DNA of 7,531 bases. It comes from JBHJGS01 sp050331575 (GTDB lineage: Bacteria > Pseudomonadota > Alphaproteobacteria > Sphingomonadales > Rhodothalassiaceae). The DNA is taken from NCBI GenBank assembly GCA_050331575.1, contig JBHJGS010000039.1, positions 1 through 7,531 on the forward strand. The letters are read 5' to 3'. The notes below the pieces were generated by a model. It saw only the letters and a program-made list of their open reading frames with translations, did not search any database and was not told the origin of the DNA. Below, piece after piece: positions 1-6,539 of the stretch (position 1 is its first letter; the number at the start of each line of letters is the position of its first letter). A program made the translations under genes and the position numbers.

Positions 1-75
1 CACCAGCTCCGCTCCGTCGGCGATGATGTGCCTGGAGGGGGTGGGTGAAGAAGAGGGTGCAGGCGTGGTCTACTT

Positions 76-129
76 GGCGGACGATTTATCCGCCGGGCGG
101 CCGCCTGGCGCGACTGCGCTGCGGCCGCC
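76..129 (+). repeat. Two consecutive GC-rich hairpins upstream of pth
   Basis: Two inverted repeats lie back to back. The first pairs GGCGGA (76-81) with TCCGCC (89-94) around a 7-nt loop. The second pairs GGCGGCCGC (96-104) with its exact complement at 121-129, with a further GCGC/GCGC pairing possible inside the loop. Neither is followed by a T-tract, so a classical intrinsic terminator is not supported. They could be a leader structure of pth or the end of an upstream transcript. Positions 1-157 otherwise show no recognisable gene; the frame reaching a stop at 46-48 is too short to identify. Confidence 0.45.
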
Positions 130-157
130 GCCCTCTCCCAACTGCCCTGATCTGGCC

Positions 158-730
158 ATGCTGATCTTTGCAGGACTTGGCAATCCCGGGGCTCAGCATG
201 CCGAGGATCGGCATAATATCGGCTTCATGGCCGCGGACGCCATTGCGCAGGCGCATCGCTTTTCCCCGCCCAAGCAGCACTTCCAGTGCGAGGCGCGCGA
301 GGGCCGGATCGGCCTGGAAAAGATCCTGCTGCTGAAACCGCAAACCTATATGAACCTGTCGGGCCAGGCGGTCGGTGAGGCGATGCGCTATTACAAGCTT
401 CGGCCCGCCGACGTGGTCGTGTTCTATGACGAGCTGGACCTGGCGCCGGGCAAGGTGAAGGTGCGCGTGGGCGGCGGTGCGGCCGGGCATAACGGCATCC
501 GCTCGCTGATCGCGCATTTGGGCAGCCCGGATTTCGTGCGCGTGCGCATCGGCATCGGCCATCCCGGTGCCAAGGAATTGGTGCAGCGCCACGTGCTGGG
601 GCCGTTCTCCAAGGCCGACCGGGCGTGGGTGACGCCGCTGTGCGAGGCGATCGCCACCCATGCGCCGCGCCTGGCCGAGCGGGACTGGCCGCGCTTTCTG
701 ACCGACCTGGCCAGGGACAGGCCGGCCTGA
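158..730 (+). CDS. pth: Peptidyl-tRNA hydrolase (Pth)
   Basis: This 190-residue protein is the bacterial-type peptidyl-tRNA hydrolase, a cytosolic enzyme that cleaves the ester bond of peptidyl-tRNAs dropped from stalled ribosomes and so recycles tRNA. The N-terminus carries the GLGNPG signature (residues 6-11) with Asn9, then RHNIGF with the catalytic His19. KPQTYMNLSG contains the substrate-contacting Asn66, FYDELDL contains Asp91, which orients the histidine, and GGGAAGHNGIRS contains Asn112. The usual Tyr before the RHN motif (GNPGxxY) is His14 here, a small deviation. Length is normal for the family. The ATG at 158 is chosen because homology begins exactly at MLIFAGLGNPG. The reading frame is open back to the window edge with an earlier ATG at 23, but that extension is unlike any Pth. 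No clear Shine-Dalgarno precedes 158. The gene ends 7 nt from the convergent peptidase gene. Confidence 0.96.
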   Translation: MLIFAGLGNPGAQHAEDRHNIGFMAADAIAQAHRFSPPKQHFQCEAREGRIGLEKILLLKPQTYMNLSGQAVGEAMRYYKLRPADVVVFYDELDLAPGKVKVRVGGGAAGHNGIRSLIAHLGSPDFVRVRIGIGHPGAKELVQRHVLGPFSKADRAWVTPLCEAIATHAPRLAERDWPRFLTDLARDRPA

Positions 731-737
731 TCGCCGT

Positions 738-2936
738 CTATCGGGCTGCGGTTGCCGCTTGCTCGGCCTTTTGTGTCAGCCCGAAGGCCATCAGCAGGAA
801 GGTATATTCCTCCGCGGTCTCATAGAGGCGTTCAAAGCGGCCGGACTTGCCGGCATGGCCGGCGCCCATATTGGTCTTCAACAACAGTAGATTGTCGTCG
901 GTCTTGGTGGCGCGCAGCTTGGCGGTCCATTTCGCCGGTTCCCAATAGGTCACCCGCGGATCGTTCAGCCCGCCGGTCACCAGCATCGGCGGATAGGCCT
1001 TGGCGTTTATCTGGTCATAGGGGCTGTAGCTGCGGATCAGCTCAAACGCCGCCTTGTCCTCGATCGGATTGCCCCATTCCGGCCATTCGATCGGCGTCAG
1101 CGGCAGCGAGGTGTCCAGCATCGTGTTGAGAACATCGACGAACGGCACATGCAGCACCACCGCGCGCCACAATTCCGGCGCCTGGTTGACCACCGCGCCC
1201 ATCAGCTCACCGCCGGCGGAGCCGCCGGACGCGGAAATCCCGCCGTCCGCGGCATAGCCCTGGTCAATCAGAAAGCGGGCGACATCGACGAAGTCATTGA
1301 AGGTGTTGGTGCGCTGGTTAAGCTTGCCGGCCTCATACCAGCCGCGGCCCAACTCATCGCCGCCGCGGATATGGGCGATCGCCAGCGCAAAGCCGCGATC
1401 GAGCAGGGACAGGCGGCTGGACGAAAAACCCGGCGGATAACCATAGCCATAGGCGCCGTAGCCGGTCAGATGCAGCGGCTGCGAGCGGTCCTTGGGAAAG
1501 CCGGCGCGATAGACGATCGACACCGGGATCATGGTGCCGTCGCGCGCCGGGGCCATCAGCCGCTCGGTGCGGTATTGGCTCTTGTCATAGCCGGACGGGA
1601 TATCTTGGACCTTGCGGGTGATCAGCTGCCGTGCGGCCACGTCATAATCATAGACCGTGTCCGGCGTGATCATGGATTCATAGGTCAGGCGCACCTGATC
1701 GACAGCGAAGTCCGGCGTATTGCCCGGCGAGGCGGCATAAACCGGCTCTGGGAAGGCGACGCGATGCTCTTCCCCGGCATAGGTGCGGATGCGGATCTGA
1801 TCCAGCCCATCGATGCGCTCATCGATCAGCAGGAAATCCTTGAACGCGGTGTGGCCCTGTAGATACTGCCCCTGTGCCGGGCCGATCTCCTCGCGCCAAT
1901 GGTCCGGTTCCGGCCGATCCTCCGGCGCCGAGACCAGGCGAAAATCCTGCGCCTGATCATTGGTGCGGATCCAGAACCGGCCATTGGCATGGTCGACATA
2001 ATATTCATGACCGGCGCGGCGCTCCGAGATAAGCCGGGGCTCGGCCAGCGGCTGGTCAGCCGGCACCGCGCGCACCTCCTGGGTGATATGGTCCCCAGCA
2101 CTGATCAGGATGAAGGCGCGGCTCTGGGTCTTCGACACGCCGACGAAGAAGGACGGATCGCTCTCCTCATAAATCAGCCTATCCGCCGCAGGCTCCGTCA
2201 TCAGCCGGTGAAATTTCACCCGATAGGGCCGCCAATTCTCGGTGAGTTCGACATAGAAGAGGCCCGAGCCGTCCTCCGCCCAAACCACGCTGCCGGCCAC
2301 GCCGGAGACGATGTCGGCGAACACCTTGCCGGTCGATAGATCCTTCACCGACACGGTGAAGCGTTCCGATCCGTCGGTATCGGTGGTGTAGGCCAAAAGA
2401 TTGGCATCAGGGCTGACCGCCAAGCCGCCGAGACGGAAATAGTCCAGCCCCTCGGCCAGCGCCGGCTCGTCCAGGATCAACGCCTCCTCGCCGCCGGCCG
2501 CGGGCTTGCGCAGCCATTGCCGATACTGCGCACCCGGCTCATAGCGCCACCAGTACAGATAGTCGCCATTCTTCGCCGGTACCGAGCTGTCATCCTGCTT
2601 GACGCGGCCCTTCAACTCCTCGAACAGCGCCTCGGTCAGCGGCGCCTGATCCGCCATCACCGCCTCGAAATAGGCGTTCTCCGCGGTCAGATACGCAAGG
2701 ATGTCCGGATCATCGACCTTGGGATAGCTTTGGTCCTTCAGCCAATGCCAGGGATCCTCAACGGTGATGCCATGGTGGCTGAAATGGTGCGGTTTCTCCG
2801 CTGCGGCGGGCGGGGTCAGGTCCTTCGGGGCGGTCAAAGGCGTGTTGGTCATCAGCACGGCGGTCTCGTCAGCAATCGCATTCGCCAAAGCCCCTAGCGC
2901 AATCAGCCCGCTGACCGCAAAAGCAAATCGGATCAT
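738..2936 (-). CDS. ptrB: Exported oligopeptidase B-like S9 peptidase
   Basis: This 732-residue protein is a prolyl oligopeptidase-family (S9A) serine peptidase of the oligopeptidase B type, which cuts short peptides, classically after Arg or Lys. Residues about 48-455 match the beta-propeller gating domain (DPWHWL near 61-66) and about 465-720 the alpha/beta-hydrolase domain. The triad is visible: Ser573 in GGSAGGELMG, Asp659 in GGLNDPRV and His694 in GAGHAGKSGR. Their spacing (86 and 35) nearly equals that of E. coli PtrB (85 and 35). The N-terminus (FAFAVSGLIALGALANAIA) looks like a Sec signal peptide cleaved near ANA or AIA, so I infer periplasmic location, whereas E. coli PtrB is cytosolic. 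The start at 2936 is backed by AGGAGA (2945-2950) 8 nt upstream; the later Met29 has no ribosome site. Of the two acidic S1 residues described in Salmonella OpdB, one is kept (Glu617) and the other is proline (Pro619). It lies 94 nt downstream of the transporter, with no clear promoter of its own. Confidence 0.92.
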   Translation of the reverse strand: MIRFAFAVSGLIALGALANAIADETAVLMTNTPLTAPKDLTPPAAAEKPHHFSHHGITVEDPWHWLKDQSYPKVDDPDILAYLTAENAYFEAVMADQAPLTEALFEELKGRVKQDDSSVPAKNGDYLYWWRYEPGAQYRQWLRKPAAGGEEALILDEPALAEGLDYFRLGGLAVSPDANLLAYTTDTDGSERFTVSVKDLSTGKVFADIVSGVAGSVVWAEDGSGLFYVELTENWRPYRVKFHRLMTEPAADRLIYEESDPSFFVGVSKTQSRAFILISAGDHITQEVRAVPADQPLAEPRLISERRAGHEYYVDHANGRFWIRTNDQAQDFRLVSAPEDRPEPDHWREEIGPAQGQYLQGHTAFKDFLLIDERIDGLDQIRIRTYAGEEHRVAFPEPVYAASPGNTPDFAVDQVRLTYESMITPDTVYDYDVAARQLITRKVQDIPSGYDKSQYRTERLMAPARDGTMIPVSIVYRAGFPKDRSQPLHLTGYGAYGYGYPPGFSSSRLSLLDRGFALAIAHIRGGDELGRGWYEAGKLNQRTNTFNDFVDVARFLIDQGYAADGGISASGGSAGGELMGAVVNQAPELWRAVVLHVPFVDVLNTMLDTSLPLTPIEWPEWGNPIEDKAAFELIRSYSPYDQINAKAYPPMLVTGGLNDPRVTYWEPAKWTAKLRATKTDDNLLLLKTNMGAGHAGKSGRFERLYETAEEYTFLLMAFGLTQKAEQAATAAR

Positions 2937-3030
2937 GTCCCGTCTCTCCTCTGGCCTGGCTGGGTGGGTCGAAACCGGTCAACAAAGGCCAATACCGCGG
3001 GCCGGGCCGGCCGCGCCACGCCTTGAGCAT

Positions 3031-4281
3031 TCATAGCCGGGTCAGCCCGGCCACTGCGCCGGTCATGCCGGTGGCCAAATTGCCCGCCGCCCAGGCCTTC
3101 AGCCCCAGGCTGGACAGATCGCCGCGCCGTGTCGGCGCCAGCGTCGCCATGGTTGCCGTGATCATGCCGATGCTGGCCAGATTGGCAAAGCCGCACAGGG
3201 CATAGATCATGATCAATTGCGATCGGGGTGACAAGTCAGCAGCAGCGAAGCGCTGATAAGCGACGAACTCGTTCAGCACCGCCTTGGTGCCCATCAGACC
3301 GCCGGCGGCCGGGGCGTCCTGCGGGGCGATGCCGAACAACAGCACCAACGGCGTGAACAGCCAGCCCATCAGCCGGGTCAGGGTCACCGGCTCTCCGTTG
3401 ACCGGCGGCAGAAACGCCAGCAGCTGGTCCGCCAGATTGACGAACGCAAAGATCGTGATCAGGATGGCGATGATGCCGAGATACAGCGTCAGCCCGTCCA
3501 GCGTGCCGCGGGTAATGGCATCCAGGCTGCCATGGTAGCGCACACTCGGCTGGTCCGGGTCGACCGGGGTATCCAACCCGCCCGGCACCATCACCCGCGC
3601 AATCGCCAAGCCCGCCGGCAAGGACATCAGCGAAGCGGTAATCAGATGGCCCGCCGGGGCCGAGATCACCCCGCCCAGGAGGCTGGCATACAGCACCAGC
3701 ACCACGCCGGAAATGGTCGACAGCCCGGCGACCATGATGGCGAACAGCTCTGCCCGGCTGACCGTTGCCAGATAGGCGCGCACGAACAAGGGCGCCTCGA
3801 CAACGCCGAAGAACAGCGTTGAGGCCACGCCCAGCGCCGGCGCCCCGCCGATGCCCAAGGACCGCGCGAGCAGACGCGACAAGCCGGTGACGATCCACGG
3901 CAGCACGCGCCAATGCCATAGCAAGGATGCCACCGCGGCGGTGACGATGACGATCGGCAGGATCTCAAAGGCGATGATCAAGGCGCCAGTGCCAGCCTTG
4001 GGATCGAACGGCAGCGGCGCGCCACCCAAATAGCCGAAGATGAAGGCGGAGCCGGCGCGAGCCGCCCGCTGCAAGGCCGCCACCGGATAATTCAGCGCGG
4101 CCACCGCCCGCCACAGCGGGTCGATGTTCAAGATCAGCAGCGCCAGGAGCGTTTGCAGCCCCACGCACACCGCCACGAACCGAAGCGGGAAGGACCGGCG
4201 ATGTTCGCTCAACAGCCAGGCCAGCCCGATCAGCCCGGCCAGCCCCGCCAGGCTGTGCAGACGTTCCAGAAGCCCCACCAT
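3031..4281 (-). CDS. Concentrative nucleoside transporter (NupC/CNT family)
   Basis: This 416-residue polytopic inner-membrane protein belongs to the CNT family, which imports nucleosides with an ion gradient. Hydrophobic segments fall at about residues 11-24, 35-53, 101-121, 176-204, 262-282 and 304-320, with re-entrant hairpins expected between some of them. Family signatures are clear: TLFFGVVEAPLFVRAYL (155-171) with Glu162, GGLMGTKAVLNEFVAY (327-342) with Glu338, and YALCGFANLASIGM (360-373) with Asn367 and Ser370, followed by LAPTRRGDL. By comparison with Vibrio CNT structures the Glu, Asn and Ser residues bind the nucleoside. The usual Gln-Thr/Ser before the first Glu is Val-Val here, so substrate range may differ from NupC. 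ATG at 4281 is chosen because it follows GGGGGA (4288-4293) with a 6-nt gap and fits family length; the frame stays open upstream to 4440, but that stretch is hydrophilic and crosses the promoter region. It may share a transcript with the peptidase gene downstream. Confidence 0.9.
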   Translation of the reverse strand: MVGLLERLHSLAGLAGLIGLAWLLSEHRRSFPLRFVAVCVGLQTLLALLILNIDPLWRAVAALNYPVAALQRAARAGSAFIFGYLGGAPLPFDPKAGTGALIIAFEILPIVIVTAAVASLLWHWRVLPWIVTGLSRLLARSLGIGGAPALGVASTLFFGVVEAPLFVRAYLATVSRAELFAIMVAGLSTISGVVLVLYASLLGGVISAPAGHLITASLMSLPAGLAIARVMVPGGLDTPVDPDQPSVRYHGSLDAITRGTLDGLTLYLGIIAILITIFAFVNLADQLLAFLPPVNGEPVTLTRLMGWLFTPLVLLFGIAPQDAPAAGGLMGTKAVLNEFVAYQRFAAADLSPRSQLIMIYALCGFANLASIGMITATMATLAPTRRGDLSSLGLKAWAAGNLATGMTGAVAGLTRL

Positions 4282-4311
4282 TTCGGTTCCCCCATCGTTT
4301 CTTGCGGTGCC

Positions 4312-4340
4312 AGCAAAGGCGTCGGCCTGACCCGTGTCAA
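4312..4340 (-). promoter_or_regulatory. Putative promoter for the nucleoside transporter
   Basis: On the minus strand a perfect TTGACA -35 (plus-strand 4335-4340) is followed after 17 nt by TTTGCT (4312-4317), a weak match to TATAAT. It lies about 30 nt upstream of the transporter start. The -35 is convincing; the -10 is poor, which would suit an activated or weak promoter. Confidence 0.4.
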
Positions 4341-4369
4341 TGCGCCCGGCGCCCCGGCCTGATCGCGGA

Positions 4370-4398
4370 TTGCCAGTGCGTGTTGGAACGACTACAAT
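4370..4398 (+). promoter_or_regulatory. Sigma70-type promoter of the secreted-protein gene
   Basis: TTGCCA (4370-4375) and TACAAT (4393-4398) are separated by exactly 17 nt and each match the sigma70 consensus at five of six positions. Transcription should begin near 4405, giving a leader of about 26 nt that carries AAGGAG (4418-4423) before the ATG at 4431. This is the clearest promoter in the window. It is divergent from, and does not overlap, the candidate transporter promoter. Confidence 0.65.
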
Positions 4399-4430
4399 CT
4401 TCGTCTGACTTTGGCTTAAGGAGCCGTGCC

Positions 4431-4997
4431 ATGCGCGCATTGTCGCTTTTCCTGGTGCTCAGCCTGTCACCGGCCGGTCATGCCCAGGAAGCTGAGCCGG
4501 AACCGACACCGCAGATTCGGGTGACGCCGCCGGAGGAAATCGGCGATCCGGACACGGTGTTGATGCAATTGCCCGACGGGCGCGTGGTCAGCCTGGCGGA
4601 CTGGATCTATCAAAGCTTCATGACGCCCGGCACCGAATTGGCCACGGATCCGCTGGCGCTGGACATTCAGACCGGCCGCATCGCCCGACTGATGGCAGGC
4701 CAGGCCGTCGATGAGCAGGGCACGCTGATGATCGACCCGGTGATGGTCGCCGCACAGCTGGGCAAGCGTTGGGAGCATCTGTCGCTGGAGACGATCTATG
4801 CCTCCGTCGGCCTGATGCCCGATGGCAGTAAGCCTGGCCCGATCTGGTGCGAGGCCGGCGACTCGATGATTTGCGAGGGCGGCTTGTCGGCCAAGGTCGA
4901 CGAGGATCTGGCGCCGATGATCCAACCCGGGGCCGGCCGGGTCGGCGGCCTGGTTCCGCTGGGCCGGGCGCTGTGGCAGGCGGTGGACGGCGGCTGA
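4431..4997 (+). CDS. Small secreted protein of unknown function
   Basis: I do not recognise this 188-residue protein. Residues 1-18 form a typical Sec signal peptide (short basic start, LSLFLVLSLSP, cleavage after GHA), so the mature chain of about 170 residues should be periplasmic or released. It begins with an acidic, proline-rich stretch (EAEPEPTPQ), then has PDGRVVSLADWIYQSF (48-63) and a C-terminal part with two cysteines, Cys140 and Cys148, in WCEAGDSMIC, close enough to form a disulfide. No catalytic signature is visible. The start at 4431 is well supported: AAGGAG sits 8 nt upstream, a good promoter lies before it, and the signal peptide begins there. The frame is open upstream from 4302 but without coding character. 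Codon use resembles the neighbours. It is convergent with the FliL-like gene, ending 16 nt from it, and its stop lies in a 13-bp tandem repeat. Confidence 0.8.
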   Translation: MRALSLFLVLSLSPAGHAQEAEPEPTPQIRVTPPEEIGDPDTVLMQLPDGRVVSLADWIYQSFMTPGTELATDPLALDIQTGRIARLMAGQAVDEQGTLMIDPVMVAAQLGKRWEHLSLETIYASVGLMPDGSKPGPIWCEAGDSMICEGGLSAKVDEDLAPMIQPGAGRVGGLVPLGRALWQAVDGG

Positions 4998-5010
4998 GGA
5001 CGGCGGCTGA
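4985..5010. repeat. Perfect 13-bp tandem duplication at a stop codon
   Basis: GGACGGCGGCTGA occurs at 4985-4997 and again, immediately adjacent and without mismatch, at 4998-5010. The first copy supplies the last codons and the TGA stop of the secreted-protein gene; the second lies in the narrow space before the convergent FliL-like gene. This looks like a replication-slippage duplication that left the protein unchanged. Confidence 0.85.
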
Positions 5011-5024
5011 GCCTTAACGGCTCA
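5008..5024. terminator. Small hairpin between convergent genes
   Basis: TGAGCC (5008-5013) pairs with GGCTCA (5019-5024) around a 5-nt loop that contains the TAA stop of the minus-strand gene. Its place between two convergent 3' ends suits a bidirectional terminator, but no T-tract follows on either strand and the stem is only 6 bp, so this is tentative. Confidence 0.3.
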
Positions 5025-5433
5025 AGCGGGCTTCCTGGATCAGCACGGTGGCTTTCGGTCCGCCCATCACCTCGTCAGCGGCCTGTTGCAGCACCGCGGT
5101 CATATAGGTCAGGTCGAGCGCCCGATCAGGCTCGTAGCGCAGGCGGAAATAGTCACCCAAATGCGTGATGAAGGCGGCGCGCAGCTTGGGCTCTTCGCTC
5201 TTCAGCCGCGCCCGGACCTTGGCATCGGACGCCTCCAGGATGATGTTGAACAAGATGTTGCCGCGGGACCGACCGGCGACCACCACGCCGACATTCAACG
5301 GCGTCATTTCATAGAATAGCTGCGCCTCTTCCTCACCCTTGGCGACATCCTCTGCCACATCATCCACGGCGATGGCCGCAGCCCCAGCACCGGCTAAGAA
5401 GGCGAAGGCCGCGACAAAATTGGTCAGGCGCAT
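5014..5433 (-). CDS. FliL-like exported protein, outside a flagellar context
   Basis: This 139-residue protein has a hydrophobic N-terminus (FVAAFAFLAGAGAAAIA, residues 6-22), either a signal peptide or a single membrane anchor, followed by an acidic linker (23-37). The rest resembles the periplasmic domain of FliL: FYEMTPLNVGV (40-50) as the first strand, NILFNIILEASD (59-70), a helix with LKSEEPKLRAAFITHLGDYF (77-96), then a long helix and the closing strand ATVLIQEARLSR (128-139). FliL modulates torque at the flagellar motor through stator contacts, but nothing flagellar is near, so another membrane-associated role is equally possible. ATG at 5433 is preferred because GGGAG (5440-5444) lies 6 nt upstream and the hydrophobic segment starts there; an ATG at 5475 would add 14 residues of no clear character. 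It follows the methyltransferase gene after 48 nt in the same direction and may share its transcript. Confidence 0.6.
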   Translation of the reverse strand: MRLTNFVAAFAFLAGAGAAAIAVDDVAEDVAKGEEEAQLFYEMTPLNVGVVVAGRSRGNILFNIILEASDAKVRARLKSEEPKLRAAFITHLGDYFRLRYEPDRALDLTYMTAVLQQAADEVMGGPKATVLIQEARLSR

Positions 5434-5481
5434 GGCAGGCTCCCGCAAAACAACTGTGCAGCAAGCCTGAGGCAAACCGCC

Positions 5482-6081
5482 TTAAACCCCGCTTAAGAAT
5501 TGGTGAAAAACCAGCAGATGATTGTTCGCCGGCAGCGCCAAGGCCTGGTCGAAGCTCAGGGTTGGCGGGGCGGCGGCGATCAGCTCGTTCAGCTCGCGCA
5601 CGCCCCAGCGCGGATCTTGCCGCTTCAGGCTTTGGTCGAAGGCGCGGTTGCTCGGCGCTGTTTGCCCGTTGATCAAGAACGGGCCGTACAATAGCAGCCG
5701 TCCGCCAGGCGCCAGGTGGCGGTGTGCCCCGGCCAGCACACCCCGGGCGGCGGCCCAGGGCGCGATATGGATCAGATTGGCGGCATAGATGGCGTCATAG
5801 CGTCGGCTGACCGGCCAAACCTCCATCGTCACATCCAGCGCCAGGGGCAGCAGAAAATTCTCCCCCGCCTCGGCCTGATAGGCGGCCAGGCTGGCAAGGG
5901 CTGCGGGGTCGCTGTCGGTGGGCTGCCAGCGCCAGCCGGGCATGGCCGCGGTCATGTGCGCGGCGTGCTGGCCGGTGCCGGCGGCCAGTTCCAAGATCTC
6001 CGCGCGTTTCGGCAGCACGGCGTGCAGCGCGGTTAGAATCGCGGACTTATTGCGCTCGGCCGCCGGGGCGCAGGCCTTCAC
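5482..6081 (-). CDS. DUF938 family SAM-dependent methyltransferase
   Basis: This 199-residue protein matches the DUF938 family of class I methyltransferase-like proteins throughout its length. It opens with APAAERNKSAIL (5-16). The SAM-binding loop is ILELAAGTGQHA (29-40), followed by GWRWQPTDSDP (49-59), LALDVTMEVWP (80-90), YDAIYAANLIHIAPW (95-109), the GGRLLLYGPF strand (126-135), SNRAFDQSLKRQDPRWGVRE (144-163) and the C-terminal LPANNHLLVFH (183-193). The substrate of this family is, as far as I know, not established. I place the start at the GTG at 6079-6081, where homology begins and length is right for the family. This GTG overlaps the TGA of the preceding membrane-protein gene as GTGA, which suggests translational coupling. 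The frame is open further up to 6336, but that part is an out-of-frame reading of the upstream gene. Confidence 0.88.
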   Translation of the reverse strand: MKACAPAAERNKSAILTALHAVLPKRAEILELAAGTGQHAAHMTAAMPGWRWQPTDSDPAALASLAAYQAEAGENFLLPLALDVTMEVWPVSRRYDAIYAANLIHIAPWAAARGVLAGAHRHLAPGGRLLLYGPFLINGQTAPSNRAFDQSLKRQDPRWGVRELNELIAAAPPTLSFDQALALPANNHLLVFHQFLSGV

Positions 6082-6317
6082 CGCTTGCGTCGCCTGGACA
6101 GCAAGGTCAGCACCAGCCAGATCGGCACCACGATGCTGGCGCCGGCCAGAATCGCCGCGCCATAATCGCCGAACAGGTCGACACTGTTGTTCCACGCCCA
6201 AGCCAAGGCGTCCGCAATGCGCCGGTAGACATCGATCGGGGTCATGTCCTGCCACGCCAGCACCAGACCGACGATCAGGCTGGCGATCAACAGACGGATG
6301 ATCGTGCCGCTGCTCAT
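6078..6317 (-). CDS. Small two-helix membrane protein, DUF6460-like
   Basis: This 79-residue protein has two predicted membrane helices, about residues 6-22 (IIRLLIASLIVGLVLAW) and 53-73 (GAAILAGASIVVPIWLVLTLL). They are joined by an amphipathic linker containing TPIDVYRRIADALAWAW. The tail RRRKR is strongly basic, so both ends are probably cytoplasmic. The pattern of a first helix, a PIDVYRRI-like linker, and a second helix with VVPIWL before a basic tail resembles the DUF6460 family of alphaproteobacterial membrane proteins, whose function is unknown to me. The ATG at 6317 is preceded by GAGG about 5 nt upstream. The stop overlaps the GTG start of the methyltransferase by 4 nt (GTGA), so the two are likely translated together. 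About 220 nt separate it from scoB upstream, with no clear gene or strong promoter between. Confidence 0.75.
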   Translation of the reverse strand: MSSGTIIRLLIASLIVGLVLAWQDMTPIDVYRRIADALAWAWNNSVDLFGDYGAAILAGASIVVPIWLVLTLLSRRRKR

Positions 6318-6539
6318 GCCGGCCTCGCCAACGCAATCTGTTCTGCGTGTCGCCGGGCAGGGTGTCGTTTTTGACCCACTCTCATGGCTCCAAGCTCAAG
6401 CGGCTCGACCGAGGATCCGGACAAGCGGTCCGCCACACGGCGCCGGCGGATCCTGCTGGCTGAAAGGTCTCAGTCATCGCTGTAGGGGATCGGCTGCCTC
6501 CAATCAATGACGCGTCCGGCAGCGATGGCCGCACCGGGC
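6318..6539. other. Intergenic region without a recognisable gene
   Basis: These 222 nt separate scoB from the small membrane protein. I find no tRNA, no family-like peptide and no intrinsic terminator. GGATCCG (6413-6419) and CGGATCC (6447-6453) form an imperfectly spaced inverted repeat, with CGGAC/GTCCG (6418-6422, 6428-6432) nested inside. A T5 run occurs near 6368-6372 with no stem ahead of it. The promoter of the downstream minus-strand group should lie here, but I cannot pick one with confidence. Confidence 0.5.

Noticed and set aside
23..157. N-terminal extension of the Pth frame from an ATG at 23
   Set aside because: Pth homology begins at 158, and the extra 45 residues, low in complexity and crossing two hairpins, match nothing in the family.
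1149..1862. 237-residue plus-strand open frame inside the peptidase gene, and other long antisense frames
   Set aside because: Their composition is that expected of antisense frames of GC-rich genes; no domain is recognisable and the opposite strand encodes a clear enzyme.
3236..3919. 227-residue minus-strand frame inside the transporter
   Set aside because: Same-strand shifted shadow of the transporter; arginine- and glycine-rich with no membrane pattern.
4282..4440. 53-residue N-terminal extension of the nucleoside transporter
   Set aside because: It is hydrophilic, lacks family similarity, crosses both promoter candidates and would overlap the divergent gene; the ATG at 4281 has a ribosome site.
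6082..6336. 85-residue extension of the DUF938 methyltransferase
   Set aside because: It is an arginine-rich out-of-frame reading of the small membrane-protein gene; homology begins at the GTG at 6081.
6470..6539. Minus-strand frame ending in WRQPIPYSDD followed by a stop, just downstream of scoB
   Set aside because: It reads like a protein C-terminus, but it has no start codon of its own, runs back into scoB in the wrong frame and matches no family I know.
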